This document shows, one piece after another, positions 8,764-17,237 of a DNA stretch of 64,000 nt (position 1 is the first letter of the stretch; each line of letters begins with the position of its first letter). The DNA is from Dehalococcoidia bacterium (GTDB lineage Bacteria > Chloroflexota > Dehalococcoidia > Lucifugimonadales > Australimonadaceae). The DNA is taken from NCBI GenBank assembly GCA_022449765.1, contig JAKUPZ010000009.1, positions 16,367 to 80,366 of the forward strand. The letters are read 5' to 3'. The notes below the pieces were generated by a model. The model was not told where the DNA came from and made no database searches. It saw only the letters and a list, made by a program, of their open reading frames with translations. A program made the translations under genes and the position numbers.

Positions 8764-10356
8764 ATGAATGGTCCTGATTTAAGCCTTACCAATTGGCTCC
8801 TAGCCAGTTCGCCAGTCGTGATACTTGTAGTAGCGATTTTATGGCGAAATTGGGGAGCACCTAAAGCTGGTGCAGCAGCATGGATACTTGCTGCAGTACT
8901 GTCTTATTTTGTTTTTGGCAGCAATACTGATCATGTGGCAATTGCAACCGCTAAAGGGCTCAGTCTTTCTGTATTCGTCCTCACAATTGTTTGGACCTCT
9001 GTTTATATGTTCAATCTAGTTGATCGACTAAAAGGAATTAACGTCATAGGCCAAACTATGGCAAGGTTAACCGAAGACAAGCTTATGCAGGCCTTGTTAG
9101 TGGGATGGGGATTTTCTAGTTTCATCCAGGGCATAACTGGGTTTGGTGTTCCTGTAGCAGTTTCTGCCCCCCTTTTGATCATGCTCGGCTTTAAACCTGC
9201 CAGAGCTGCCGCCATGGCCTTGGTCGGACATGGATGGGCTGTAACTTTTGGTTCAATGGGGTCTTCCTATTACACTATTCAACTCGTTACAGGAATTGAA
9301 GGTAGCGTGATAGCACCTCATATGGCGCTGCTATTTGCTCCTATCATAATCTTGAGCGGGTTTCTTGTAGCTCATATTTTTGGAGGATTTTATGCAGTCC
9401 GGCGCAGCTTTTTTGTGGTAATAATTGCCGGTAGCGCCATGGCCGTTAGTATGTACTGGCTAGCAAATATAGGCGCGCCTCAAATTGCATCAAGCGTCCC
9501 AGCTGTTTTGGGCATGATAATTATTGGGGTACTTTCCAAAACTCCGTTATCTTTGAAATCAGCCGATGATAAAAATATTGAAGCAAAGAAAACGACCTCT
9601 CCTGAAGACATGTCCTTCCTTCTCGCATTCATGCCCTATATCCTTCTTATTGGCTTAAGTGTCATCTCCCAAATAACAATCATTAAAGAGGCTGTTACTC
9701 ACATCCGATGGGGACTTGATTACCCAAGTTTTGCAACATCTTCTGGCTTCATTGTTCCAGCAGTAGAAAGTTACGCGCCTATAAGAATCCTCAATCACCC
9801 TGCTCCACTCATCGCATTCTCAGTATTGTTTAGTGCAGCAATTTACCTCGTAGCAGGCAGGTGGCAAAAAGGGGCAGCGTGGCAGTCGTTAAAACTAACT
9901 TATAACCAATGCCTGGGAACAACAGTAGGTGTTGCAACCATGGTGATGATGGCTGTGGTTATGGCAGATTCAGGTATGACCGTATTACTTGCAAAAGGCA
10001 TTGCTAATGTCTCGGGCCCAGTTTTTCCGTTAGTTTCACCATTCATAGGGCTACTAGGCTCATTTATGAGCGGAAGTAACACAAATTCCAATGTAATGTT
10101 TGGCTTATTGCAACTTGAAACTGCGAATGCCTTAGGAATCGGCCCTGTTACTATTTCCAGCATTCAGTCGATCGGCGCATCTGTCGGAAGTCCCATGGCT
10201 CCTGCCAAAGTTCTTGTAGGAGCAGCTGTAGTCGGATTAGCTGGAAAAGAAAGAGATATATTTAAGATTGTAATACCGTATATATTGGCGTTGGTATTGC
10301 TTGCGGGGATTGAAGCCATACTTATCATTGAACTAATGCCAAACTGGGAAAGGTAA
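8764..10356 (+). CDS. lctP: L-lactate permease family transporter
   Basis: Integral membrane permease of 530 residues with about 12-13 hydrophobic segments, matching the length of LctP/LldP/GlcA carriers of lactate and glycolate with protons. Family-like stretches include GFSSFIQGITGFGVPVAVS in the first half and FIGLLGSFMSGSNTNSNVMF in the second, the conserved re-entrant regions of the family. No lactate dehydrogenase genes are adjacent, so the substrate may be another short hydroxy acid. A 56-residue membrane protein begins one base after its stop and is almost certainly co-transcribed. Confidence 0.92.
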   Translation: MNGPDLSLTNWLLASSPVVILVVAILWRNWGAPKAGAAAWILAAVLSYFVFGSNTDHVAIATAKGLSLSVFVLTIVWTSVYMFNLVDRLKGINVIGQTMARLTEDKLMQALLVGWGFSSFIQGITGFGVPVAVSAPLLIMLGFKPARAAAMALVGHGWAVTFGSMGSSYYTIQLVTGIEGSVIAPHMALLFAPIIILSGFLVAHIFGGFYAVRRSFFVVIIAGSAMAVSMYWLANIGAPQIASSVPAVLGMIIIGVLSKTPLSLKSADDKNIEAKKTTSPEDMSFLLAFMPYILLIGLSVISQITIIKEAVTHIRWGLDYPSFATSSGFIVPAVESYAPIRILNHPAPLIAFSVLFSAAIYLVAGRWQKGAAWQSLKLTYNQCLGTTVGVATMVMMAVVMADSGMTVLLAKGIANVSGPVFPLVSPFIGLLGSFMSGSNTNSNVMFGLLQLETANALGIGPVTISSIQSIGASVGSPMAPAKVLVGAAVVGLAGKERDIFKIVIPYILALVLLAGIEAILIIELMPNWER

Positions 10357-10357
10357 T

Positions 10358-10528
10358 ATGATCTCTGCGAATTGGAAGAAAAAATTACGTCACTTAGTGC
10401 TCGTAGGAACTTTAATCAGCTTTCCTCTTTTATACATGGGACCTGTCACTCTAGAAAGCTCTCTAGTGACAATGGCAGGGCTAGTAGTAGCAACTATTAC
10501 AGCGATCATAGCCTGGCTAGTATTTTAA
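10358..10528 (+). CDS. Small two-helix membrane protein behind the lactate permease
   Basis: A 56-residue reading frame whose ATG begins one base after the permease stop, inside the sequence AGGTAATATG; the AGG sits six bases before the ATG. The product starts with a basic, aromatic segment (NWKKKLRHL), then has two hydrophobic helices of about 18 residues (residues 12-30 and 37-56) separated by PVTLESS. No family recognised. The tight linkage suggests an accessory or small subunit of the permease, as small proteins do for several other carriers, but that is inference. The alternative is that it is an unrelated small membrane protein. Confidence 0.65.
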   Translation: MISANWKKKLRHLVLVGTLISFPLLYMGPVTLESSLVTMAGLVVATITAIIAWLVF

Positions 10529-10544
10529 GACTGAGTGGTACTAA

Positions 10545-11327
10545 ATGAATTCTAATCAAGAACCCAAGGTATCCGCTCAAAGCCAATTTGGACGCCTAGC
10601 GGAATCGTATAAAAACAGTAAAACACACACTCAATCCAATGCTCTTGCATCTGCGGCCTCCTATCTCTCTGGTAGGAGCTACCAAACTGCAGTCGACATC
10701 GGTGCAGGCCCTGGCTTTACAGCGTTCGATATTTCCCCGCAATGTGCACGGGTAATTGCGACTGATATCACACCAGAAATGCTCGAACAGGTAAGGACTT
10801 TGCGCATAGATAAAGGTGCGCCTGATACAGAAATGATGTTGGTGCAAGCCGAATCTCTACCATACGCTGATGATTCAATAGATTTGATCACATGCAGAAC
10901 TGCATCACACCACTTTGTAAACGTTAAAGATTGGATGAATGAGGTATCTCGCGTACTTTCCCAGAGTGGAGAGTTAATTGTGATCGATACTATTTCTCCA
11001 GTAAATCAAAAAGCGGCCGATTGGATGCATGAGATAGAAATTTGGCGAGATCCTTCACACGTCAAAAATTTTTCACTCGCTGAATGGCAGACCTTAGCTA
11101 ATTTGGCTGGATTAAAAATTGAAGTAGAAGTAATTTCAGAAGTGCTTTTAGAGTACCCTGATTGGACTCAGCGGGCAGGCATGGACGACGCTGAGGCGGT
11201 GAAGCTAGGCCTAGCATTAGAAAATGCACCCCTTGAAGCGAAAGAAGCCTTCAACATAAAAGGGACTCAAGAAAACGGGATTAATTTTTCCTGGCCCGTT
11301 ATTAATCTTCGAGCAATCAAAATTTAA
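10545..11327 (+). CDS. Class I SAM-dependent methyltransferase
   Basis: Cytoplasmic methyltransferase of 260 residues in the UbiE/Methyltransf_11 group. Motif I DIGAGPGF is at residues 51-58; the acidic end of strand 2 (ATDITPEML), the AESLPYADDSIDLITCRTASHHF segment (split over motifs II-III) and the post-motif YxxV-type region VSRVLSQSGELIVIDT are all present. Substrate unknown. It follows the small membrane protein by 16 bases on the same strand and may belong to the permease transcript. Its stop shares the tetranucleotide TTAA (11324-11327) with the convergent aminotransferase gene. Confidence 0.9.
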   Translation: MNSNQEPKVSAQSQFGRLAESYKNSKTHTQSNALASAASYLSGRSYQTAVDIGAGPGFTAFDISPQCARVIATDITPEMLEQVRTLRIDKGAPDTEMMLVQAESLPYADDSIDLITCRTASHHFVNVKDWMNEVSRVLSQSGELIVIDTISPVNQKAADWMHEIEIWRDPSHVKNFSLAEWQTLANLAGLKIEVEVISEVLLEYPDWTQRAGMDDAEAVKLGLALENAPLEAKEAFNIKGTQENGINFSWPVINLRAIKI

Positions 11328-12508
11328 TCGATATTCCTCAAGGATCTTTGTGCGGCTGCAACCCCTGAGCCTGAATTAATTTCAAACCCTTGTGAAGCCA
11401 ATGCTTCTTCTAAAGCGCTAAGCACCATAAGAACGTTGTTTGCCGTACTATTATGACCCATCATTCCAATCCGCCATACTTTCCCAGCCAAGGGTCCAAG
11501 CCCTCCACTAAGCTCAATATTATGATTCTCAAGAAGGAATTTCCTTGCATCCGCTTCATTGACACTATCCGGTGAGCGGACGGTTGTCACACTCGGAAGA
11601 GCAATAGATGCGTCTGCAACAATGCTAAGTCCCATTGCGTTCAATCCTGAGCGCAGTGCAGCTGCATTACGTTTATGCCTCAGCCATCGATTTTCTATTC
11701 CTTCTTCTGTCACCAAAGTAAGGGCCTCTTGAAGCGCATATATCATCGAAATGGGAGCTGTATGATGATAGGCTCTTCGGTCCCAGTAGCTTCCTAATTC
11801 TGTTAAATCAAGGTAAAAGCTTCTGACTTTAGATTTCCTATTGGTTACTACTTCCATTGCGCGAGGACTCATTGTAAAAGGAGCAAGACCTGGAGGTGCT
11901 CCGATACATTTCTGTGTACAGCTATAGCAAATATCAATTCCCCATTCATCAACGTGCAATTCGACTCCACCCAAAGAGGTCACCGCATCCACAATTAGCA
12001 ATGCTCCTGCTTCGTGAGCAATATCGGCTATTTCTTTTATAGGACTAGCTACCCCTGTCGAAGTTTCCGCATGAACTATACCTACTGCTTTAACCTTCCC
12101 AGAAGTTGCTAGTGCCTCTTTAACGCGAGCAGGGTCGACAGCTTCTCCAAATTCATGACCTACAAAGACCACGTTAGCTCCATTTCGTTCAGCAATATCT
12201 GCGAGCCTTTGGCCAAAATAACCATTTGCTGCCATCACAAATGTGTCACCGGGCTCTATAACGTTAACTATTGCAGCCTCCATTCCGGCGGTCCCAGTCC
12301 CTGAAATGGGTATAGTCACAGGATTCTCAGTTCTAAATACATACCGCAGTTTGCTACGGACATCGTCCATAACTCCAAGAAAGTGTGGATCTAAATGGCC
12401 TAAAAGAGATGAGCTCATGGCCTGCAACACTCGAGGGTGTACGTTACAAGGTCCCGCCCCTAATAGGAGGCGATTTGGAGGTGATGATAAGCCGATATTT
12501 TGTGTCAT
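11324..12508 (-). CDS. Alanine/serine--glyoxylate aminotransferase family (class V, PLP)
   Basis: PLP-dependent fold-type I aminotransferase of 394 residues. The PLP lysine is Lys200 in SCTQKCIGAPPG, the coenzyme Asp is in LIVDAVTSLGG (residues 171-180), and the N-terminus LLLGAGPCNVHPRVL is typical of AGXT/SPT proteins. The reaction is probably transfer of the amino group from alanine or serine to glyoxylate, giving glycine; purine-catabolism (S)-ureidoglycine and phosphonate substrates occur in relatives. Monocistronic in appearance, with a long AT-rich region upstream. It overlaps the 3' end of the methyltransferase gene by 4 bases. Confidence 0.9.
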   Translation of the reverse strand: MTQNIGLSSPPNRLLLGAGPCNVHPRVLQAMSSSLLGHLDPHFLGVMDDVRSKLRYVFRTENPVTIPISGTGTAGMEAAIVNVIEPGDTFVMAANGYFGQRLADIAERNGANVVFVGHEFGEAVDPARVKEALATSGKVKAVGIVHAETSTGVASPIKEIADIAHEAGALLIVDAVTSLGGVELHVDEWGIDICYSCTQKCIGAPPGLAPFTMSPRAMEVVTNRKSKVRSFYLDLTELGSYWDRRAYHHTAPISMIYALQEALTLVTEEGIENRWLRHKRNAAALRSGLNAMGLSIVADASIALPSVTTVRSPDSVNEADARKFLLENHNIELSGGLGPLAGKVWRIGMMGHNSTANNVLMVLSALEEALASQGFEINSGSGVAAAQRSLRNID

Positions 12509-12891
12509 ATTTTACTCACAGTTAGTAGCACAACGTATATTTGGGAATTCAAAGCATTATAACAAGCATAGCGTATCGTTACACTTTTCGTTGCTTTCAA
12601 GCATGTACCTAGAGGTAAATCCCATTGTATTAATTTTTATATTTTTTGAACAAAAATTAAAAAATCAACTACTCATAGTAGTAGCAAATGTATTTCGTAC
12701 TGTCCGTAGTAGTAGCGTCCTCAGCTTATAATCAGTACAACTATAATGGTAATCGCCTGTTGCATCCAACCAAATCGAACATAATAAAAGTCGTTGAATT
12801 GCTAACCAAATGCATTGTAAAAGTTTTAAACAATGACTAAATTTTTATATGTCTTGATATTTGGTTGTTCGTAGAAAAGGAGTTCTACCGA
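12509..12891. other. 383-bp AT-rich intergenic region between divergent genes
   Basis: No coding frame that I trust. It separates the aminotransferase gene from the rsmH-ftsA-ftsZ cluster and must carry both promoters. It contains an AT-only inverted repeat (TTAATTTTT at 12630-12638 with AAAAATTAA at 12652-12660) and two copies of TAGTAGTAGC about 30 bases apart. I could not pick a convincing -35/-10 pair. The AAGGAG at 12877-12882 belongs to rsmH. Confidence 0.6.
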
Positions 12892-13764
12892 ATGCAACAG
12901 CTAGATGGCATTCATCACACACCTGTGATGCTTAGGCAGGTTGTGAGTGGTCTAAACGTTTGCCCAGGTGGTAAATATGTAGACTGCACGCTTGGCGATG
13001 GTGGGCACACTTCCGAAATTTTAGCTAAAAGTTCACCCGCGGGAGCAGTGCTTGGAATCGACGCCGATCCTGAAGCAATTCAACAAACCATGAATCGCTT
13101 ACACAATTATGGTGATCGAATAGTTGCTGTTAATGCGAATTTTGGAAGCGTTGCTTCATTAGCACACAAGAACGGCTTTATTCCAGTTGACGGAATTTTG
13201 TTCGACTTAGGGCTTTCCTCAAGGCAACTTGACTTAGAGGACCGGGGGTTTAGCTTCCGCCGGTCTGCTCCACTCGACATGCGGTTCGGTATTACTGGAA
13301 CTACCGCATCTGAATTGGTAAATGATCTTAGCGAGCAAAATTTAGCAAACCTGATATATGAATTTGGTGAAGAGCGAAAATCACGCCGAATTGCACGTGC
13401 AATAGTTAATTCTAGGCCAATTGAAGACTCCCTTCAGCTTGCAGAAATCGTTGCTAAGGCAGCTGGTTACAAAAAAGGTAGAACTCATCCTGCAACTCGA
13501 ACATTTCAAGCGCTGAGAATTGTTACGAATAACGAAATCGAAAACCTTCGCTCTGGGCTAGATCAAGCTGTAAGTATTCTCAAAACTGGAGGTAGGTTAG
13601 TAACAATTGCTTACCACTCTTTAGAGGATCGGGAAATAAAAAAGTTTTTTGCCCATCAAAACCTCCAGCCTCTAAGCAAAAAAGTTCTGAAGCCCGAGCC
13701 TGAAGAAATTTCAAACAACAGGCGCAGCAGAAGCGCACGTATGCGAGTCGCAGAGAGAGTGTAG
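12892..13764 (+). CDS. rsmH: 16S rRNA (cytosine(1402)-N4)-methyltransferase RsmH
   Basis: SAM-dependent methyltransferase of about 290 residues that modifies C1402 of 16S rRNA at the decoding centre. Diagnostic stretches are HHTPVMLRQVV at the N-terminus, the SAM site VDCTLGDGGHTSEIL, ILFDLGLSSRQLD, the GFSFRRSAPLDMRF block, RTHPATRTFQALRI, and the C-terminal YHSLEDREIKKFF. I chose the ATG at 12892 because AAGGAG lies nine bases upstream; an upstream ATG at 12865 lacks this. First gene of a reduced dcw cluster: ftsA follows by 10 bases and ftsZ after 102. No ftsL, ftsI or mur genes follow, in contrast to most bacteria. Confidence 0.97.
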   Translation: MQQLDGIHHTPVMLRQVVSGLNVCPGGKYVDCTLGDGGHTSEILAKSSPAGAVLGIDADPEAIQQTMNRLHNYGDRIVAVNANFGSVASLAHKNGFIPVDGILFDLGLSSRQLDLEDRGFSFRRSAPLDMRFGITGTTASELVNDLSEQNLANLIYEFGEERKSRRIARAIVNSRPIEDSLQLAEIVAKAAGYKKGRTHPATRTFQALRIVTNNEIENLRSGLDQAVSILKTGGRLVTIAYHSLEDREIKKFFAHQNLQPLSKKVLKPEPEEISNNRRSRSARMRVAERV

Positions 13765-13774
13765 GCAAAGATTT

Positions 13775-15043
13775 ATGGTAGTGAGCAAAAAAGAAAGAAT
13801 TTATACGGCTATAGACATCGGGACCACTAAAGTTGCCACTTTGGTGTGCCGCATGGGACCTGGAGGTATCGAAATACTTGCAGCAGGTCATTCCCGTTCA
13901 GAAGGCATGCAAAAAGGGCTCGTTGTAGAACCTGACCTCCTCAAGCAAAGCGTTTCCGCGTCTGTAAAAGACGCCGAGTCTTTACTTGGAAAGCGTTTGT
14001 CTTCAGCCCATATTGGCGTAACTGGAGCTCATCTATCTTGCGCCAACGCAGAAGGTTCATTTACCAGTAATAGTAAAATTAATCAGCCTAAGTCTTTCAC
14101 TCTAGACGATGTGGACACGTTACTCAAATCTACTGCAGGGTCTAGCCTACCTGGGCAGCAACTAGTCCAGATCATTCCTAGGTCCTTCGTTGTAGATGGG
14201 GTCACAAAAGTACTAGATCCAGTAGGAATCAAGGGCTCTAGGCTCAGTGTAGAATCTCACGTTGTAGTAGGTGATTCTGAGCCACTCGAATCACTTGCAA
14301 GGGTTATACGATCCGCAGGTATTGAAATCAAATCAATGGTTTTAGAACACCTGGCTAGCGCTGAGGCAGTATTAACTGCAAACGAAAAGGAAACTGGAGT
14401 AATTTTGGTTGATATCGGGGGTGGGACTTCCGATATGGTCGTTTATAAAAACGGTTCAATTTGGTATACGAATGCAATCCCAGTAGCTGGTCAACATTTC
14501 ACAAGCGATATTGTTACTGGGTTAGGGCTTTTACCTTCAATTGCAGAGTCTACAAAAGTCAATTATGGATCCGCGCTAACTGAAGGTGTCGACAATGAAG
14601 CAGCCATCGAGGTTGAAACAGGCTTAGGCGGTCATACCCGCTTCGTTTCACAACTCGCTTTAAACAGACTTATACGAGACAGAGCAACAGAGCTTGCTCG
14701 AATGATCATGCATAAACTTGCAGAAACTGGGCTTAAGCATTTACCGCCTGCAGGAATCGTGCTGACTGGAGGGAGTGCAGCACTACCTGGAATTATTGAG
14801 ATTGTTGCAGAGCAAGGTAAATGCCCTGTCCGATTAGGCGCGCCATCACACGCTTTGGGCCTGCCGGGGGAATTGGAGCATTCAAGTTTTTCGACCGCTA
14901 TCGGTTTATTACTGTGGACATTAAAACACAAGCATGCAGGTACTTTTGTACCCTCAATAAAAATGTCAGAAAGAGTGACATTGCATGCTAAGCGTCTAGT
15001 AGCTCGCTTAGAAATGGAGCAACCAACACAAATAAACGTGTAA
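13775..15043 (+). CDS. ftsA: Cell division protein FtsA
   Basis: Actin-fold ATPase of 422 residues that anchors FtsZ filaments to the membrane and recruits later division proteins. The phosphate 1 motif AIDIGTTKVATLV is at residues 12-24, phosphate 2 VILVDIGGGTSDMVV near 207-221, and adenosine motif GIVLTGGSAALPGI near 327-340; the 1C insertion domain follows the first motif. The C-terminus (LHAKRLVARLEMEQPTQINV) is a short basic-amphipathic segment that could be the membrane-targeting helix, though weaker than in model species. It lies directly behind rsmH and upstream of ftsZ. Retention of ftsA without murein genes nearby is notable. Confidence 0.93.
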   Translation: MVVSKKERIYTAIDIGTTKVATLVCRMGPGGIEILAAGHSRSEGMQKGLVVEPDLLKQSVSASVKDAESLLGKRLSSAHIGVTGAHLSCANAEGSFTSNSKINQPKSFTLDDVDTLLKSTAGSSLPGQQLVQIIPRSFVVDGVTKVLDPVGIKGSRLSVESHVVVGDSEPLESLARVIRSAGIEIKSMVLEHLASAEAVLTANEKETGVILVDIGGGTSDMVVYKNGSIWYTNAIPVAGQHFTSDIVTGLGLLPSIAESTKVNYGSALTEGVDNEAAIEVETGLGGHTRFVSQLALNRLIRDRATELARMIMHKLAETGLKHLPPAGIVLTGGSAALPGIIEIVAEQGKCPVRLGAPSHALGLPGELEHSSFSTAIGLLLWTLKHKHAGTFVPSIKMSERVTLHAKRLVARLEMEQPTQINV

Positions 15044-15145
15044 TCAACTAAAGCAGGTTCTCAGTAGCCGGGGATCCTGCCTAGCGACGTAAGGAATACA
15101 TAAAGCTTTCTTTCAATAGAAGCGTAAATAAAAGGGGTTGTACTT

Positions 15146-16234
15146 ATGGTAATGGATATATTTGATAGCTCTAGAGATCCACAAATTGGATTGGCACAAG
15201 TGAAGGTTATTGGTGTAGGCGGCGGTGGTTCAAATGCCGTCAACCGCATGTACCGTGAACGTGTTGCAGGAGTTGAATACTTAGCGGTCAATACAGATGC
15301 ACAGCATCTGCTTCGATTAGATATTCCTGTGAAAATTAGAGTAGGAGACAAGCTGACACGCGGATTAGGTGTTGGAGGTGATCCTGAAATTGGGAAAGCT
15401 GCAGCCGAAGAATCACGTGAGGAACTCTACGAAGCAGTTCGTGGAGCAGACATGGTTTTCATTGCCTCAGGTATGGGAGGGGGTACAGGTACAGGTGCCG
15501 CACCGGTAGTTGCTGAGGTAGCAAGAGAGACCGGGGCTCTTACTATTGGAGTAGTGACCAAGCCATTCGGTTTTGAAGGCAGGAGGCGTGAAAAAAACGC
15601 CGATGACGGCTTAAGAAGACTTCAAGAACATGTTGATACATTATTAGTAATTCCCAATGACAAGCTAACTAGCATGTGTGACGAAACTGTAACAGCAGAT
15701 ACAGCGTTTAAAATGGCCGATGAAGTATTGCGCCAAGGCGTCCAATCAATAGCTGAGTTAGTCACTACTCCAGGAGAAATAAACCTGGATTTCGCAGATG
15801 TCAAAACTATTATGACCGGTGCAGGCCCAGCATGGATGTCGATAGGTGCAGCTCAAGGCGAAAATCGTGCTATCGAGGCTGCACAGAACGCAATTAATAG
15901 CCCAATGCTTGATGTAAGTATAGAAGGAGCGCGGGGAGTCCTATTCAACATTACTGGCGGGACAGATATGACTTTGAAAGAAGTGCAGCAAGCGGCTGAT
16001 GTAATTTCAAGAGCTGTTGACCCAGAAGCAAATATTATTTTTGGAATGGTAACGGACATGAAGATGGTTGAGGAAGTTAGAGTAACCATCATAGCTACGG
16101 GACTACCAACTATAGAATCAGCAAATTTGCCTGACGACGGTATAGCAGAAATTCTTAGAGGTGCTTTCGGAGAGCAAGCAGAGCTTGACCTTCCTCCTTT
16201 CCTCAGAGAAAACCGTAACAGCTTGATCAGTTAG
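15146..16234 (+). CDS. ftsZ: Cell division GTPase FtsZ (dcw copy)
   Basis: Tubulin-like GTPase of 362 residues forming the division ring. The N-terminal loop [12 protein letters not shown], tubulin signature [12 protein letters not shown] (residues 109-120) and T7 loop NLDFADVK (213-220), which completes the GTPase site of the next subunit, are all intact. The C-terminal linker is very short and leads to [11 protein letters not shown], matching the conserved tail that binds FtsA. Start at 15146 is supported by AAGGGG about ten bases upstream; a second ATG lies two codons on. A strong terminator follows. A second FtsZ with an extra N-terminal domain is encoded at 49262-50767. Confidence 0.97.
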   Translation: MVMDIFDSSRDPQIGLAQVKVIGVGGGGSNAVNRMYRERVAGVEYLAVNTDAQHLLRLDIPVKIRVGDKLTRGLGVGGDPEIGKAAAEESREELYEAVRGADMVFIASGMGGGTGTGAAPVVAEVARETGALTIGVVTKPFGFEGRRREKNADDGLRRLQEHVDTLLVIPNDKLTSMCDETVTADTAFKMADEVLRQGVQSIAELVTTPGEINLDFADVKTIMTGAGPAWMSIGAAQGENRAIEAAQNAINSPMLDVSIEGARGVLFNITGGTDMTLKEVQQAADVISRAVDPEANIIFGMVTDMKMVEEVRVTIIATGLPTIESANLPDDGIAEILRGAFGEQAELDLPPFLRENRNSLIS

Positions 16235-16248
16235 ATCGATACAGAGTT

Positions 16249-16285
16249 ATAAAAAAAGGCTGCTTTAAAGGCAGCCTTTTTTTAT
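16249..16285 (+). terminator. Intrinsic terminator after ftsZ
   Basis: A hairpin with GGCTGC paired to GCAGCC (loop TTTAAAG), flanked by seven A on the left and seven T on the right, 14 bases past the ftsZ stop. It would end the rsmH-ftsA-ftsZ transcript and is symmetric enough to work in both directions. Confidence 0.93.
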
Positions 16286-16453
16286 AACCTATTCATATCT
16301 CCTCAAACTACCTCTTGACGTGACTATCCCCTTAAGTGATAAATTCCATATGAAATTTGAATGGCTTATCTAGTAGCCGTTGCACTTTAAAATACACTAT
16401 ATTGTAAGTATTAATGAAAACAATTGCCTATATACCATTGGCGGGTGGTCAAA

Positions 16454-17053
16454 ATGCGTTGTCCCAAATGTAATGCACCAGACAGTAGAGTTACAGACTC
16501 TAGAGATACAGGTCAAGAAATACGAAGGCGTCGAGAATGTTCAGAGTGTGGAAGCCGATTCACAACTTACGAACGTTTGCAAAGCGCAGCGTTACAGGTA
16601 GTCAAGCGCGACGGGAGGCGAGACAGTTTTGATGGCGAGAAATTACTTCGAAGCGTACGCCTTGCCTGTGTCAAACGTCCTTTACCTGGCGGTACTTTAG
16701 AAAAATTAGTCGAAGACATTGAAAGCGATCTTCAAGCACTTGGCAAGAATGAAATCCCAGCGTTTGTGATCGGGCAGACAACGCTTGCTCGGCTCAGAGA
16801 AATTGACCCTGTTGCATATGTGCGCTACGCAAGTGTCTACAGGGATTTCGATACTTTGGATGGTTTTATCAAAGAAATTCAGCAATACCAAATTAATGAT
16901 GTCTCAGCTAATACTTCGTCTAGTCAACTTGAACTCATTCCTAATGAATTTGCTATACCTCGAAAGCCAAAAGCGCGTCGAGGTAGAAAACCGAGCATAA
17001 ACGTTCCGAATGAGAAAGATAGGAACAACGCAAGTACGGATGATACAGAGTAA
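16454..17053 (+). CDS. nrdR: Transcriptional repressor NrdR
   Basis: ATP/dATP-sensing repressor of ribonucleotide reductase genes, 199 residues from the chosen start. It opens with MRCPKCNAPDSRVTDSR, the first half of the zinc ribbon, closed by CSECGSRF; RRRRECSEC is the DNA-binding signature. The ATP-cone follows (VVKRDGRRDSFDGEKLL). The family is usually about 150-160 residues; here a basic, polar C-terminal tail of about 45 residues is added (RKPKARRGRKPS). The start at 16454 follows the universal NrdR N-terminus and has GGTGG upstream. No reductase gene is in the window. Confidence 0.95.
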   Translation: MRCPKCNAPDSRVTDSRDTGQEIRRRRECSECGSRFTTYERLQSAALQVVKRDGRRDSFDGEKLLRSVRLACVKRPLPGGTLEKLVEDIESDLQALGKNEIPAFVIGQTTLARLREIDPVAYVRYASVYRDFDTLDGFIKEIQQYQINDVSANTSSSQLELIPNEFAIPRKPKARRGRKPSINVPNEKDRNNASTDDTE

Positions 17054-17064
17054 TTATCCGTAGC

Positions 17065-17212
17065 AATAAATAAAAATAATCCTCCGATATTCGGAGTCCC
17101 GGACACTCATCTCCCCTGAGATGTCCATCGTACCCTCCTCCGCAGGCCCCTTCCGAAGCGCCACGGGAGTGGGCCAACGGGCCCCGTGGGAATCACGGGG
17201 CCCGCCCTTTAT
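17065..17212. ncRNA. GC-rich structured element, candidate non-coding RNA or leader
   Basis: About 130 bases of much higher GC than the surrounding DNA, lying between nrdR and pdxA, with three clear hairpins: CTCCGA/TCGGAG (17082-17096, loop TAT), CATCTC/GAGATG (17108-17123, loop CCCT), and an 11-bp perfect stem CGGGCCCCGTG/CACGGGGCCCG (17178-17204, loop GGAAT). Read on the minus strand, the first hairpin is followed by ATTATTTTTATTTATT and looks like an intrinsic terminator, so a minus-strand RNA of about 130-145 bases is possible. Read on the plus strand, the 11-bp stem ends 34 bases before the pdxA start and could be a leader structure. I cannot match it to SRP RNA, 6S RNA, T-box or any riboswitch class I know. 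Confidence 0.5.
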
Positions 17213-17237
17213 ATCAATTCGAAACAAAGGAGCTCCA

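Noticed and set aside
12509..12891. Coding frame or RNA gene in the long gap before rsmH
   Set aside because: Frames are short, lack ribosome sites and have biased AT composition; no GC-rich stem typical of structured RNA is seen.
17065..17136. 24-codon reading frame on the minus strand with a perfect AGGAGG site, inside the GC-rich element
   Set aside because: It lies within the hairpins and its codons are dictated by them; coincidence is likelier than a gene.
17160..17212. Possible T-box antiterminator (GAGTGGGCC… then CCCGCCC) ahead of pdxA
   Set aside because: The lower helix cannot form with the expected pairs, no stem I or specifier loop is visible, and pdxA is not a usual T-box target.
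17075..17212. SRP RNA (4.5S) on either strand
   Set aside because: The CGGAAGG-containing apical loop is not in the required context; only GGAAGG occurs by itself, without the matching A-rich side.
17121..17237. 39-residue N-terminal extension of PdxA
   Set aside because: It would translate the GC-rich structured element; the ATG at 17238 has AAGGAG and gives the usual PdxA N-terminus.
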